DNA of 64,000 nt from Segatella copri (GCF_026015295.1 NZ_JAPDUW010000001.1:372001-436000), one strand, 5' to 3'; counted from the stretch's first letter, positions 18,336 to 26,979 are shown. Program-made: numbers and translations. The notes: a model not told the origin generated them from the letters alone.

Positions 18336-19496
18336 ATGATAGGAAAAAGAATTTTGATTGGTGCTGCTTGCCTCATGGCGATGCAAGGAGCAATGGCACA
18401 GGTTGATGGCGTTACGGGCGCATCAGTCCAGACTGCCAATACTTCCAGCTGCAAGGGTAAAAAGCAATGTTGCAATACTCCGGCAGAGCAACTGAAGGTC
18501 AGACTGCAGAAATTACTGAACAAGGGAATCATGCTCGGACATCAGGATGATCCGGTGTATGGTACTACTTGGAAATGGGATGAAGGAAAGAGCGATGTAT
18601 TACTCACTACAGGTGATTATCCTGCCGTGATGGGCTTTGATCTCGGTAAGCTAGAGCTCGACAGCAAGGAAAATCTCGATGGTGTTTCTTTCGATCGTAT
18701 GCGAAAAGAAATCATTGCCCAAAATGAGAGAGGAGGCATCGTCACTTTGAGTTGGCATCCTTGGAATCCGGTAACAGGCGAGAATGCCTGGGATCCGAAA
18801 GGTGATGCTGTAGCTGCTATTCTGGATGGAGGCGCCCAGCAACAGAAGTTCGACGGATGGCTCAAGAAGGTTTCCGATTTCATCCTTTCTTTGAAGACAA
18901 ACGATGGTAAACTGGTTCCTGTCATCTTCCGGCCATGGCATGAAATGAATGGCGGATGGTTCTGGTGGGGAGCTAGCAGTTGCACACCTGCACAATATAA
19001 CCAATTATACGTAAAAACCCTAAATATACTTACTAAAGCAGGGTGCAATAACATCGTTTGGGCTTGGTCACCAAATCTCAGCGACGAGAAGACGGTAGAA
19101 AAATTCCTGGAGCGATTCCCAGGAGAAAAGTATGTGGATATGCTGGGTGTTGACGTCTACGAGTTCGATAACAGCGATGCCAACTATCAGCAGAACCTTG
19201 CTGCTACTCTCGATGTGCTGATGGAGGCAGCCAAGATGGTGGGTAAGATTCCTGCCCTCACTGAAACGGGTTGCCGAGGTATCGCCAGCAAGAAGGACTG
19301 GTTTACCCAAACCCTTTGGCCTGTACTTCAGAAGTATCAGTTGAGTTATGTACTCTTCTGGCGTAATGCCTGGGATAAACCTCAGGAGGAAGCCTATCTT
19401 CCTGGAGTAGGCGATGGTGCTATCGTCGAGGACTTCAAGGCATTCAAGAAGGAAAAGAAAGTCCTCTTTGCAAAAGAGGTTTTAAAGGTTAAATAA
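18336..19496 (+). CDS. GH26 beta-mannanase
   Basis: A 386-residue protein with a signal-like N-terminus (about 1-21) and one GH26 barrel. VIFRPWHEMNGGWFWWG places the acid/base at Glu203, IPALTETGCRG the nucleophile at Glu310, and LSWHPWNP is intact. It should release mannobiose or short oligomers, the substrate for the epimerase and phosphorylase of the same operon. It serves as the active reference against which the GH26-like lipoprotein at 3737 is judged. A hairpin follows its stop codon before the GH130 gene. Confidence 0.92.
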   Translation: MIGKRILIGAACLMAMQGAMAQVDGVTGASVQTANTSSCKGKKQCCNTPAEQLKVRLQKLLNKGIMLGHQDDPVYGTTWKWDEGKSDVLLTTGDYPAVMGFDLGKLELDSKENLDGVSFDRMRKEIIAQNERGGIVTLSWHPWNPVTGENAWDPKGDAVAAILDGGAQQQKFDGWLKKVSDFILSLKTNDGKLVPVIFRPWHEMNGGWFWWGASSCTPAQYNQLYVKTLNILTKAGCNNIVWAWSPNLSDEKTVEKFLERFPGEKYVDMLGVDVYEFDNSDANYQQNLAATLDVLMEAAKMVGKIPALTETGCRGIASKKDWFTQTLWPVLQKYQLSYVLFWRNAWDKPQEEAYLPGVGDGAIVEDFKAFKKEKKVLFAKEVLKVK

Positions 19497-19563
19497 ATGT
19501 TGAATGTTGAATTGGCATTAGTTCAATGTGCATTTTATACTCAACATTCAACATTCAACATTA
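19495..19563 (+). repeat. Intercistronic stem-loop built of ATTCAAC heptamers
   Basis: AATGTTGAATGTTGA at the stop codon of the GH26 gene is complementary to TCAACATTCAACATT near 19548-19562, so the 81-base gap before the GH130 gene can fold into a stem of about 15 bp. The 3' arm is three tandem ATTCAAC heptamers, also found at 23573-23594. It may act as an mRNA processing or stability element inside the operon. Confidence 0.6.
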
Positions 19564-19577
19564 ATATAAAACAAAAT

Positions 19578-20750
19578 ATGACTACATTTCAAGACAAAGT
19601 GAAAGCACTTCGCGCTCATCATGAGGAATTGCTGAGCCGTAAGAATGAACCGGTAGAGTGGGGAAATGGTATCTATGAAAAGTATAAGAACCCAATCCTT
19701 ACTGCAGAACATACACCATTGGAGTGGCGTTACGACTTCGATGAGAAGAGTAATCCGTATCTCATGCAGCGCATCATGATGAATGCTACGCTCAATTCGG
19801 GTGCCATCAAGTGGAATGGTAAGTATCTCCTCGTTGTTCGTGTTGAGGGTGCTGACCGCAAGAGTTTCTTTGCCGTAGCAGAGAGTCCTAATGGTGTTGA
19901 CAACTTCCGTTTCTGGGATGAGCCTATCACCATGCCGGAGGATGTTGTTCCTGCTACCAACATCTATGATATGCGACTCACAGCTCATGAGGATGGCTAC
20001 ATCTATGGCGTGTTCTGTGCTGAGCGTCATGATGATGATCAGCCTGGCGACCTCAGTGCTGCTACTGCTACTGCAGCCATCGCCCGTACCAAGGACCTGG
20101 TAAACTGGGAGCGCCTTCCTGACTTGAAGACCAAGAGCCAGCAGCGCAATGTGGTTCTCCATCCGGAGTTCGTTGATGGCAAGTATGCTTTCTATACCCG
20201 TCCACAGGATGGTTTCATCGATACAGGTTCTGGTGGTGGTATCGGTTGGGCTCTTGTTGATGATATCACTCATGCCGAAATCAAGGAAGAGAAGATCATC
20301 AATGCCCGTCACTATCACACCATCCAGGAGGTGAAGAACGGTGAGGGTCCTCATCCTATCAAGACTGATAAGGGCTGGTTGCATCTGGCTCACGGTGTTC
20401 GTGGCTGTGCCAGTGGTCTCCGCTATGTGCTCTATATGTACATGACTTCTCTTGAGGATCCTACAAAGGTGATTGCAGAACCAGGTGGATATCTCCTCGT
20501 ACCGGAAGGTCCTGAGTATATCGGTGATGTAATGAACGTAGTCTTTGCCAATGGTTGGATTGCAGATGAGGATGGCAAGGTATTCATCTACTATGCTTCT
20601 TCTGATACCCGCATGCATGTGGCAACTTCTACCATCGACCGATTGGTAGACTACTGCGTGAACACACCAAAGGATGATTATCGTACTCAGTTCTCTGTAG
20701 AGAAGATCAAGGCTTTGGTGGCAAAAAATAAACAGACTTTAAGTAAATAA
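19578..20750 (+). CDS. GH130 beta-1,4-mannosylglucose phosphorylase
   Basis: The start is set at ATG 19578 (MTTFQDKVKA): the upstream in-frame ATG at 19497 would translate the repeat stem-loop. The 390-residue length is that of 4-O-beta-D-mannosyl-D-glucose phosphorylases (GH130_1). NIYDMRLT holds Asp131, which as I recall is the proton donor position in the Bacteroides fragilis enzyme. No signal peptide: cytoplasmic. It turns mannosyl-glucose plus phosphate into mannose 1-phosphate and glucose, downstream of the epimerase encoded at 22251. Confidence 0.92.
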   Translation: MTTFQDKVKALRAHHEELLSRKNEPVEWGNGIYEKYKNPILTAEHTPLEWRYDFDEKSNPYLMQRIMMNATLNSGAIKWNGKYLLVVRVEGADRKSFFAVAESPNGVDNFRFWDEPITMPEDVVPATNIYDMRLTAHEDGYIYGVFCAERHDDDQPGDLSAATATAAIARTKDLVNWERLPDLKTKSQQRNVVLHPEFVDGKYAFYTRPQDGFIDTGSGGGIGWALVDDITHAEIKEEKIINARHYHTIQEVKNGEGPHPIKTDKGWLHLAHGVRGCASGLRYVLYMYMTSLEDPTKVIAEPGGYLLVPEGPEYIGDVMNVVFANGWIADEDGKVFIYYASSDTRMHVATSTIDRLVDYCVNTPKDDYRTQFSVEKIKALVAKNKQTLSK

Positions 20751-20771
20751 GTTTCAGGTATTAAGATTGTA

Positions 20772-20827
20772 GGGATTCGTACTCCTCATCCGTATTATCA
20801 GATATAGATGGGGAGCGAATCCCTTTT
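20772..20827 (+). terminator. Hairpin with T run between GH130 and transporter genes
   Basis: AGGGATTCGTACTCC can pair with GGGGAGCGAATCCC, followed by TTTTTT. It could end transcription partially, lowering transporter and epimerase expression relative to the phosphorylase. Confidence 0.7.
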
Positions 20828-20865
20828 TTAGTAAATTATAAATTGTAAATTGTCAATTAAAAACA

Positions 20866-22209
20866 ATGGCTCGTTTAAAAGAAAAAATAGCTTATGCATT
20901 GGGTGATGCCGCTGCGGGTGGTATTGTATGGAAGGTGATGTCTATCGCTTTTCCTCTGTTTTTTACAAATGTCTTCGGACTCTCGTTTGCGGATGCGGCA
21001 GTACTGATGCTCGTAGCCCGCATGTTCGATGTGGTTACTGACCCGCTGATGGGTACTCTTGCCGACCGTACCCAGAGCCGTTTCGGTACCTACCGTCCTT
21101 GGCTCATCTATGGTGCCATTCCTTTCGGATTGATATTCGCCCTCTTGCTCTATACACCAGACTTCGGTCCTGTGGGCAAGCGAATCTATGCTTACGCCCT
21201 CTATCTGCTGATGATGGCGGTATATACCATGGTGAATGTGCCTTACGGCTCATTGCTCGGTGTGATGACCGAGGATGATGATGAGAAGAACCAGTTCTCT
21301 TCTTTTCGTATGGTGGGTGCTTATGCCATGGGATTCGTTACCCTGCTTTCTTTCCCTTATCTCCAGAAAATGGTAGGTGGTTCTGCCGCTCATCAGTATG
21401 CTGTCATTGGTGCCGTGCTCGGTATTATTGCAGCTGTGATGACATTGGCTTGCGGACTCCTTACCAAGGAACGTCTGAAGCCGAAGCGCGCTGAGAAGTT
21501 CTCTTTCCAGCAGTTTGCCGACCTCGTTCACAACAAGGCTTGGCTCTATATGACAGCCATCGCCGTGTGCACCAACTTCTTCAACGGATTCCGCTATGCC
21601 GTAGCTGGCTATATGTTCGATTACTGTCTGCATGGCAATGTAACCATCGAGGGATTGATTATCAACTATACCGTTTTCATGGCGTTTGGTGAAGTAACCT
21701 GTATGATTTTCGGTGGTGTATCTCCTTGGTTCACCCGTCTGGTAGGCAGCAAGCGTATGGCATTCTTCTGGTCTGCAACTCTCTGTCTGGTACTCTCGGT
21801 TGTCTTCTTCTTCATCCCGATGGATCCGTCGTATATCTGGGTGATGATAGCCATCGTTATCCTTACCTCTATGGGTATCGGTATCTATTCGCCATTGATG
21901 TGGTCAATGTATGCCGATGTAGCCGACTACCATACCGAGCATTTCGGAACATCAGCTACGGGTCTTATCTTCTCTTCCGGTACGATGAGTCAGAAGTTTG
22001 GTACCGCCATTTCCGGTTCTCTCATCGCCCTCTTCCTGGGCTGGGCAGGTGCCAACATGATAACAGATAAGATGGGTAATACGATGATCGACCCAGCCAG
22101 TGTTACCGACTCTGTGCTTACGATGGTATGGTCATTGTTCTCACTCTTCCCAGCCGTCATCGCCTTCCTGCTGATGGTGCTTGCCTGGAAGTTCCCTATC
22201 CGCAAATAA
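20866..22209 (+). CDS. GPH-family sugar/cation symporter (mannobiose or mannosyl-glucose)
   Basis: A 447-residue inner membrane protein with about 12 hydrophobic segments. Typical glycoside-pentoside-hexuronide signatures are AYALGDAAAGGIVWK, ARMFDVVTDPLMGTLADRT, FGTYRPWLIYGA and VNVPYGSLLGVMT. It probably imports the disaccharide from the periplasm. Substrate is inferred from its place between the mannosylglucose phosphorylase and the 2-epimerase. Confidence 0.9.
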   Translation: MARLKEKIAYALGDAAAGGIVWKVMSIAFPLFFTNVFGLSFADAAVLMLVARMFDVVTDPLMGTLADRTQSRFGTYRPWLIYGAIPFGLIFALLLYTPDFGPVGKRIYAYALYLLMMAVYTMVNVPYGSLLGVMTEDDDEKNQFSSFRMVGAYAMGFVTLLSFPYLQKMVGGSAAHQYAVIGAVLGIIAAVMTLACGLLTKERLKPKRAEKFSFQQFADLVHNKAWLYMTAIAVCTNFFNGFRYAVAGYMFDYCLHGNVTIEGLIINYTVFMAFGEVTCMIFGGVSPWFTRLVGSKRMAFFWSATLCLVLSVVFFFIPMDPSYIWVMIAIVILTSMGIGIYSPLMWSMYADVADYHTEHFGTSATGLIFSSGTMSQKFGTAISGSLIALFLGWAGANMITDKMGNTMIDPASVTDSVLTMVWSLFSLFPAVIAFLLMVLAWKFPIRK

Positions 22210-22250
22210 TTGTTTTAACATAACTAATAATCACTATAAAGAATGGAAAA

Positions 22251-23432
22251 ATGGAAAATCTTAAAGAAACGATGCGGGATGTTCTGGAGAACAACATCCT
22301 CAGCTATTGGCTAACGAAAGTGAAAGATGAAGAAAACGGTGGCTTTTACGGACGTGTAGACGGTAACGACCAGGTACATCCTGTAGCCGAGAAGGGAGCA
22401 GTGATGAATGCCCGTATCCTCTGGGCGTTTTCTGCTGCCTATCGTGTCTTGAAGAAGCCGGAGTATCTTGAGGCTGCCACCCGTGCCAAGGATTATGTGC
22501 GCGATTATTTTCTCGACAGGGAATATGGCGGCATCTACTGGAGTGTTGACTATCAGGGTAATCCGCTCGATACCAAGAAGCAGACTTACGCCATCGGCTT
22601 TGCCATCTATGGTTTCTCGGAGTATGCCCGTGCAACAGGTGACAAGGAGGCGTTGGATATCGCCATATCCCTGTATCATGACATAGAGAAGCATGCCTTT
22701 GATGCCAAGAACAACGGATATATCGAGGCTTTGACCCGTGAGTGGAATCCGATTGCAGACATGCGTCTCTCTGATAAGGATGAGAATGGTTCCCGTACGA
22801 TGAATACCCATCTGCATATCATCGAGCCATATACCAATCTTTATCGTGTATGGAAGACTCCGGAACTGGAGAAGAGCATCCGCAATCTGCTCGATATCTT
22901 CACCGATAAGCTTCTGAACGAGGAGACTTATCATCTCGACCTCTTCTTCAATGACGAGTGGGAGGGCAAGCGCAACATCGAGAGCTATGGTCATGATATT
23001 GAGGCGTCCTGGCTGCTCCACGAAACCGCGCTGGTTTTGGACGATAAGATATTGCTGCATAAGATTGAGCGCATCATCCGTCGTATAGCCGATGCAGCAG
23101 ATGAAGGCTTACGTCCGGATGGCAGTATGGTTTATGAGCATTGGAAAGATGGAGATAAGTATGATCTCCAGCGCCAGTGGTGGGTGCAGTGCGAGAACAT
23201 CATCGGACATATCGACCTCTATCAGTATTTCCGTACCGAAGAACATCTCCAGACTGCCATCGCCTGCTGGAACTATGTAGCCAAGCATCTGCTGGATGCC
23301 AAGAATGGTGAGTGGCACTGGGCTATACTGGAAGATGGTACGGTGAACAAGGAGGATGATAAGGCGGGTTTCTGGAAATGTCCTTACCACAACTCCCGTA
23401 TGTGTCTCGAACTCATCGAACGTGACTATTAA
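22251..23432 (+). CDS. AGE-family disaccharide 2-epimerase (mannobiose/cellobiose 2-epimerase)
   Basis: A 393-residue protein of the N-acylglucosamine 2-epimerase (alpha6/alpha6 barrel) superfamily. Recognised motifs: AEKGAVMNARILWAFSAAYR, GGIYWSVDYQGNP, MNTHLHIIEPYTNLYRVW, GHDIEASWLLHETA, QRQWWVQCENIIGH and FWKCPYHNSRMCLE (His380). Cytoplasmic. In this operon it should convert mannobiose to mannosyl-glucose for the GH130 phosphorylase, a route established in B. fragilis and Ruminococcus. A nearby ATG at 22243 is out of frame. A strong terminator follows. Confidence 0.92.
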   Translation: MENLKETMRDVLENNILSYWLTKVKDEENGGFYGRVDGNDQVHPVAEKGAVMNARILWAFSAAYRVLKKPEYLEAATRAKDYVRDYFLDREYGGIYWSVDYQGNPLDTKKQTYAIGFAIYGFSEYARATGDKEALDIAISLYHDIEKHAFDAKNNGYIEALTREWNPIADMRLSDKDENGSRTMNTHLHIIEPYTNLYRVWKTPELEKSIRNLLDIFTDKLLNEETYHLDLFFNDEWEGKRNIESYGHDIEASWLLHETALVLDDKILLHKIERIIRRIADAADEGLRPDGSMVYEHWKDGDKYDLQRQWWVQCENIIGHIDLYQYFRTEEHLQTAIACWNYVAKHLLDAKNGEWHWAILEDGTVNKEDDKAGFWKCPYHNSRMCLELIERDY

Positions 23433-23467
23433 CATACAGATTCCCTGCAAGGCAGGAATAGAATACA

Positions 23468-23507
23468 AAAATCCAAGCAAATCATATATTTGCTTGGATT
23501 TTTTTGT
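23468..23507 (+). terminator. Intrinsic terminator of the mannan catabolic operon
   Basis: AAATCCAAGCAAAT pairs perfectly with ATTTGCTTGGATTT around a short AT loop, followed by TTTTTGTTT. Confidence 0.9.
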
Positions 23508-23526
23508 TTATCCCGATTTTTTATTG

Positions 23527-23534
23527 TACTTTTG
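23527..23534 (+). promoter_or_regulatory. -7 promoter element for the kinase pair
   Basis: TACTTTTG followed by CAGCC, 77 bases before the ATG at 23611. The leader carries three ATTCAAC heptamers (23573-23594), the same repeat as at 19540. Confidence 0.7.
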
Positions 23535-23610
23535 CAGCCAATGTAGAATTGAGGGTGGTATCGCATCAAAAATTCAACATTCAACATTCAACATTAAACA
23601 TTAAAAATAA

Positions 23611-24228
23611 ATGTATATAGCAATAGCAGGAAATATCGGTAGTGGCAAGACAACACTCACCAAGATGCTTTCTAAACATTATGGATGGAAACAGTACTTG
23701 GAGCCCGTGGCTGAAAACCCCTATATCGATGACTATTACAAGGATATCTCGCGATGGGCACTCAATATGGAGGTGTTCTATCTGAAGCAGCGATTCAAGA
23801 TTCTGCTGGAAATCCAACACAGTAAAGAGACGGTCATCCAGGACCGCACCATCTTTGAGGGTGTCTATGTCTTTGCGGCCAACAACCGGAAGATGGGCAA
23901 CATGGACCAGCGCGACTACGAGACTTATATGGAGCTCTTCGAGTCGATGATGGAAGTGGTGGAGATGCCTGAACTGATGATATATCTCCGTTCTTCAGTT
24001 CCTCACCTCGTGAAGAATATCCAGAAGCGCGGTCGTGATTATGAGCAGAAGATGCCTTTGGATTATCTGGAAGGTATCAACAATCTTTACGAAGATTTCA
24101 TCATGAATAAGTATAAGGGCAAGGTGCTTATCGTAGAAGTTGATAATCTCGATTTCGAGCACAATCCCAAGCAGTTTGGTGAAATCGTAGATAAGATAGA
24201 TGCCAAGCTCTTCGGTCTGTTCTCTTAA
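23611..24228 (+). CDS. Deoxynucleoside kinase, copy 1
   Basis: A 205-residue cytoplasmic kinase of the dNK/thymidine-kinase-2-like family. It has the P-loop GNIGSGKTT (7-15), the Glu-containing EPV.ENPY..DYYKD region, the catalytic QDRTIFE motif and a lid segment KRGRDYEQ. It phosphorylates deoxynucleosides with ATP in salvage. Its neighbour at 24335 is a clear paralogue with the same motif order, so the pair may split purine specificities as in the dAK/dGK pairs of other bacteria. Confidence 0.88.
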   Translation: MYIAIAGNIGSGKTTLTKMLSKHYGWKQYLEPVAENPYIDDYYKDISRWALNMEVFYLKQRFKILLEIQHSKETVIQDRTIFEGVYVFAANNRKMGNMDQRDYETYMELFESMMEVVEMPELMIYLRSSVPHLVKNIQKRGRDYEQKMPLDYLEGINNLYEDFIMNKYKGKVLIVEVDNLDFEHNPKQFGEIVDKIDAKLFGLFS

Positions 24229-24334
24229 AGGTAAAAAGGTAAAAAAGTAAAAAGGTAAAAAGGTAAAAAAGTAAGAGCAAGAAGAGCTAATCATAAAGTT
24301 CAAAGCTCAAAGTTCAAAGTTTAAAGTAACAAAG
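24229..24334 (+). repeat. Simple-sequence spacer between the two kinase genes
   Basis: The gap is almost wholly made of GGTAAAAA/AGTAAAAA octamers (about 24229-24270) and then AAAGTTCAAAG-like repeats (about 24298-24325). A second GGTAAAAA tract follows the other kinase (24962-25000). No gene or promoter seen. Confidence 0.7.
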
Positions 24335-24961
24335 ATGCATATAGCAATAGCAGGAAATATAGGTAGCGGCAAGACAACATTAACCAAGATGCTTGCCAAG
24401 AGATATGGCTGGAAAGCTAATTTCGAGCCGGTTGATAATAATCCATATCTGGCTGATTATTACAAGGATATGGAACGTTGGTCGTTTAATCTTCAGATTT
24501 ACTTCCTGAACAAGCGATTCCATGATGTTGTGGAGATTTCACGTTCAGAGCAGACCATCGTACAGGATAGAACCATCTTTGAGGATGCGCGTATCTTTGC
24601 CCCTAATCTTCATGATATCGGTATGATGAGCGATAGGGATTTCAAGAACTATACCGATCTCTTCGATCTGATGATCAGTCTGGTGAAACTCCCTGACCTG
24701 ATGATATATATCAAAAGCAGCATTCCTACGCTCGTGAAGCATATCGAGAAGCGTGGCCGCGATTTCGAGAAGAGCATCCGCATCGATTACCTCCAGGGTT
24801 TGAACAAGCGTTATGAGGATTGGATTAAGGATTATAAAGGTCGCCTCATCATCATCGATGGTGATAATCTGGAGTTCGGAGAGAATCCGGAAGACTTCCG
24901 AAAGGTTACTGACCTGATAGATGCCGAGCTCTTCGGCCTGTTTGCTGAAAAGGAGGTTTAA
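24335..24961 (+). CDS. Deoxynucleoside kinase, copy 2
   Basis: A 208-residue paralogue of the preceding gene: P-loop GNIGSGKTT (7-15), EPVDNNPYLADYYKD, QDRTIFEDARIFA, and lid KRGRDFEKS. The two proteins align from end to end without large gaps, so the pair arose by tandem duplication, and differences cluster in the substrate-side region after the DRT motif (VYVFAANN versus ARIFAPNL). Salvage phosphorylation of deoxynucleosides; the preferred base cannot be told from sequence alone. Confidence 0.88.
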   Translation: MHIAIAGNIGSGKTTLTKMLAKRYGWKANFEPVDNNPYLADYYKDMERWSFNLQIYFLNKRFHDVVEISRSEQTIVQDRTIFEDARIFAPNLHDIGMMSDRDFKNYTDLFDLMISLVKLPDLMIYIKSSIPTLVKHIEKRGRDFEKSIRIDYLQGLNKRYEDWIKDYKGRLIIIDGDNLEFGENPEDFRKVTDLIDAELFGLFAEKEV

Positions 24962-25073
24962 AAGTAAAAAGGTAAAAGGGTAAAAAGGTAAAAAGAACCT
25001 TAACCCCCTTTCGCCCCCCGTTCCTAGCGATTCCATCGCTAGTCCCCCAAGTCCTTATCATAAAGGTAAAAAG

Positions 25074-25125
25074 CGCAACCCCGCTAGGCGTCAAAGGAGG
25101 AACGTCTGGCGGGGTTGCGTTTTAT
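25074..25125 (+). terminator. Intrinsic terminator after the kinase pair
   Basis: CGCAACCCCGC and GCGGGGTTGCG pair perfectly, an inner AGGCGT/ACGTCT extends the stem, and TTTTAT follows. A 22/23-bp array begins directly after it. Confidence 0.85.
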
Positions 25126-25126
25126 G

Positions 25127-25478
25127 GTTGTACAACTAAAGGGTTTATAGTTGTACGACTATAGGGTGTATGGTTGTACGACTATAAGGGTTGTAGTTGT
25201 ACGATTAAAAGGTGTTGTCACTAGGCTCGGCAGACCTGCTGACTGCAGTCGGCAGAGCTGCTGACTAGGCTCAGCAGCTCTGCTGAGCCTAGTGGCAACC
25301 TTCGAGAAGCAGTCTCCTTCAACTCGAAAAGCAGTCTCCTAAAACTAAAAGAGGCGTCTCTTTGAACCCAAAGAAACGTCTCCTTTCGCTTATTCAATCA
25401 TATCCTTCTGCTTATTCAAACATCTGAATACGCTTATTCAATCATAATCTTCTGCTTATTCAAACATCTGAATACGCC
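25127..25478. repeat. 22/23-bp periodic array, island 2, with a cruciform-like centre
   Basis: Four sub-arrays follow each other. GTTGTACGACTATA units step 23 bp (25127, 25150, 25173, 25196). CTGCTGA-ended units step 22 bp (25221, 25243, 25265). AAGCAGTCTCCT-type units step 22 bp (25303, 25325, 25347, 25369). TATTCAA units step 22 bp (25391, 25413, 25435, 25457). In the middle, 25214-25233 pairs with 25280-25299 (18 Watson-Crick plus 2 wobble pairs), enclosing two further 9-bp hairpins. Non-coding. Confidence 0.85.
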
Positions 25479-25485
25479 AGCAGAA

Positions 25486-25758
25486 CTATCTCCTTCCCCC
25501 GGAAGAGCCGGATGCTTTGTAGAACTTACCTTTCTGGCGGGAGATGAAGATGCCGCCTTGGGCTGAAGTCTTATCTACTTGCTGGCCATTGAGATTATAG
25601 ATAATCTCTTTCTCATCCTTTTTATGAAGGGTAGGAGAGGCGATGAAAGTTGTGCCGGAAACAATGTCGAAGCGGATGAATTTTTGGGTAAAAATTCCTA
25701 CTGTTCTGTTCCTTTTTGCTACAAAATACGCTCGTTTTCTCTGTTTCTGATCCACCAT
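25486..25758 (-). pseudogene. Remnant of a secreted protein: sorting-type tail without a body
   Basis: A 90-codon open frame without signal peptide whose second half (IIYNLNGQQVDKTSAQGGIFISRQKGKFYKA) matches the C-terminal sorting-type tail seen in the protein at 2602 (IYNLAGQQV...). Nothing upstream on the minus strand supplies the rest, and the N-terminal half looks like random translation. It is best read as the last remains of a deleted cell-surface or secreted gene. Confidence 0.55.
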
Positions 25759-25859
25759 TAAGTCTGTCTGTTGACTGATGAATCAGGCTGTTTTTTGAGT
25801 TTTTTCACTTTAGATGCAAATTAAACCATAAAAAAATGTGCTCTTTCAGAAAAAAGTGT

Positions 25860-25867
25860 TACCTTTG
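25860..25867 (+). promoter_or_regulatory. -7 promoter element of the nuo operon
   Basis: TACCTTTG followed by CAACC, 46 bases before the nuoA ATG. No second promoter was seen before nuoN ends at 36033. Confidence 0.8.
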
Positions 25868-25912
25868 CAACCGCTTAGAAGCATTTATATAAAATAACGT
25901 TATAACAAATTT

Positions 25913-26263
25913 ATGAACTTTACACTATTTATCACCGTTTTGCTGACGGCTGTAACCTTGGTGGTGGCTGCTTATGTCATCGCGAAGTTGATCGGTCCTC
26001 GTTCATACAATCCGGTAAAGGGTGAACCTTTTGAGTGCGGTATTCCGACTCGTGGCAGCTCATGGTTGCCATCACACATCGGCTACTACCTCTTCGCCAT
26101 CCTTTTCCTGATGTTTGACATCGAGACAGTATTGCTTTACCCATGGGCAGTCGTAGTTAAGCAGTTTGGACCAATGGCTCTCGTGAGCATCGGGTTCTTC
26201 TTGTTGGTATTGGTATTTGGCCTTGCATACGCTTGGCGGAAAGGAGCATTGGAATGGAAGTAA
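25913..26263 (+). CDS. nuoA: NADH-quinone oxidoreductase subunit A
   Basis: A 116-residue membrane subunit of complex I with three hydrophobic helices. The conserved loop YNPVKGEPFECGI and FLMFDIETVLLYPWA are diagnostic of NuoA. First gene of a ten-gene operon. Its last bases overlap the nuoB start. Confidence 0.97.
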   Translation: MNFTLFITVLLTAVTLVVAAYVIAKLIGPRSYNPVKGEPFECGIPTRGSSWLPSHIGYYLFAILFLMFDIETVLLYPWAVVVKQFGPMALVSIGFFLLVLVFGLAYAWRKGALEWK

Positions 26264-26979
26264 ACAAAAGAGCCTCTATCAAGAGTATTCCTTACGACGA
26301 GTTTAAGGACAATGATACCCTCGAAAAGATTGCGCAGGAGCTCAATGAGGGTGGTGCTAACGTGGTAGTCGGTTCGCTCGATGCTGCCATTAACTGGGGA
26401 CGCAGTAACTCACTCTGGTCTTTGACCTTCGGTACTTCTTGCTGTGGTATCGAGTTCATGGCTGTAGGTTGTGCGCGTTACGACTTCTCACGTTTCGGTT
26501 TCGAGGTAACCCGTAACTCTCCACGTCAGGCTGACTTGATCATGTGTGCCGGTACTATTACCAATAAGATGGCACCTGTTTTCAAACGTTTGTACGATGA
26601 AATGGCTGAGCCTAAGTATGTGGTAGCTGTGGGTGGATGCGCCATCTCTGGTGGTCCGTTCAAGAAGAGCTACAACGTGGTTCGTGGTATCAGCGAGTTG
26701 GTTCCTGTGGATGTTTATATCCCTGGTTGTCCTCCACGCCCTGAGGCTATCCTTTATGGTATGATGCAGTTGCAGCGTAAGGTAAAGGTTGAGAAATTCT
26801 TCGGTGGTGCTAACCACAAGATGTCTCAGGATGAGAAGGAACTCTCTATGAGCAAGGGTGGTCTTCGCGGCTTGAGCAACGAGAACCTCTCTGACAGCGA
26901 GAAGCTCGGACACAAGGAGCCTATCATCGTAACTGAAGTACCTGAGGATTTCGACCCTCAGAAAGGTCTAACTGATTAA
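26254..26979 (+). CDS. nuoB: NADH-quinone oxidoreductase subunit B (N2 cluster)
   Basis: The start is taken at ATG 26254, overlapping the nuoA stop by 10 bases; an earlier in-frame TTG at 26233 is unlikely. The 241-residue peripheral-arm subunit binds the N2 [4Fe-4S] cluster that passes electrons to quinone: Cys63-Cys64 (SCCGIEFM), Cys129 (VGGCAISGG) and Cys159 (IPGCPPRPE). The tail after about residue 175 is longer than in E. coli. Confidence 0.95.
   Translation: MEVNKRASIKSIPYDEFKDNDTLEKIAQELNEGGANVVVGSLDAAINWGRSNSLWSLTFGTSCCGIEFMAVGCARYDFSRFGFEVTRNSPRQADLIMCAGTITNKMAPVFKRLYDEMAEPKYVVAVGGCAISGGPFKKSYNVVRGISELVPVDVYIPGCPPRPEAILYGMMQLQRKVKVEKFFGGANHKMSQDEKELSMSKGGLRGLSNENLSDSEKLGHKEPIIVTEVPEDFDPQKGLTD

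Noticed and set aside
19548..20618. 356-codon minus-strand frame
   Set aside because: Antisense shadow of the GH130 phosphorylase gene.
19497..20750. Longer start for the GH130 gene at 19497
   Set aside because: It would translate an intercistronic repeat stem-loop; the start at 19578 gives the standard 390-residue enzyme.
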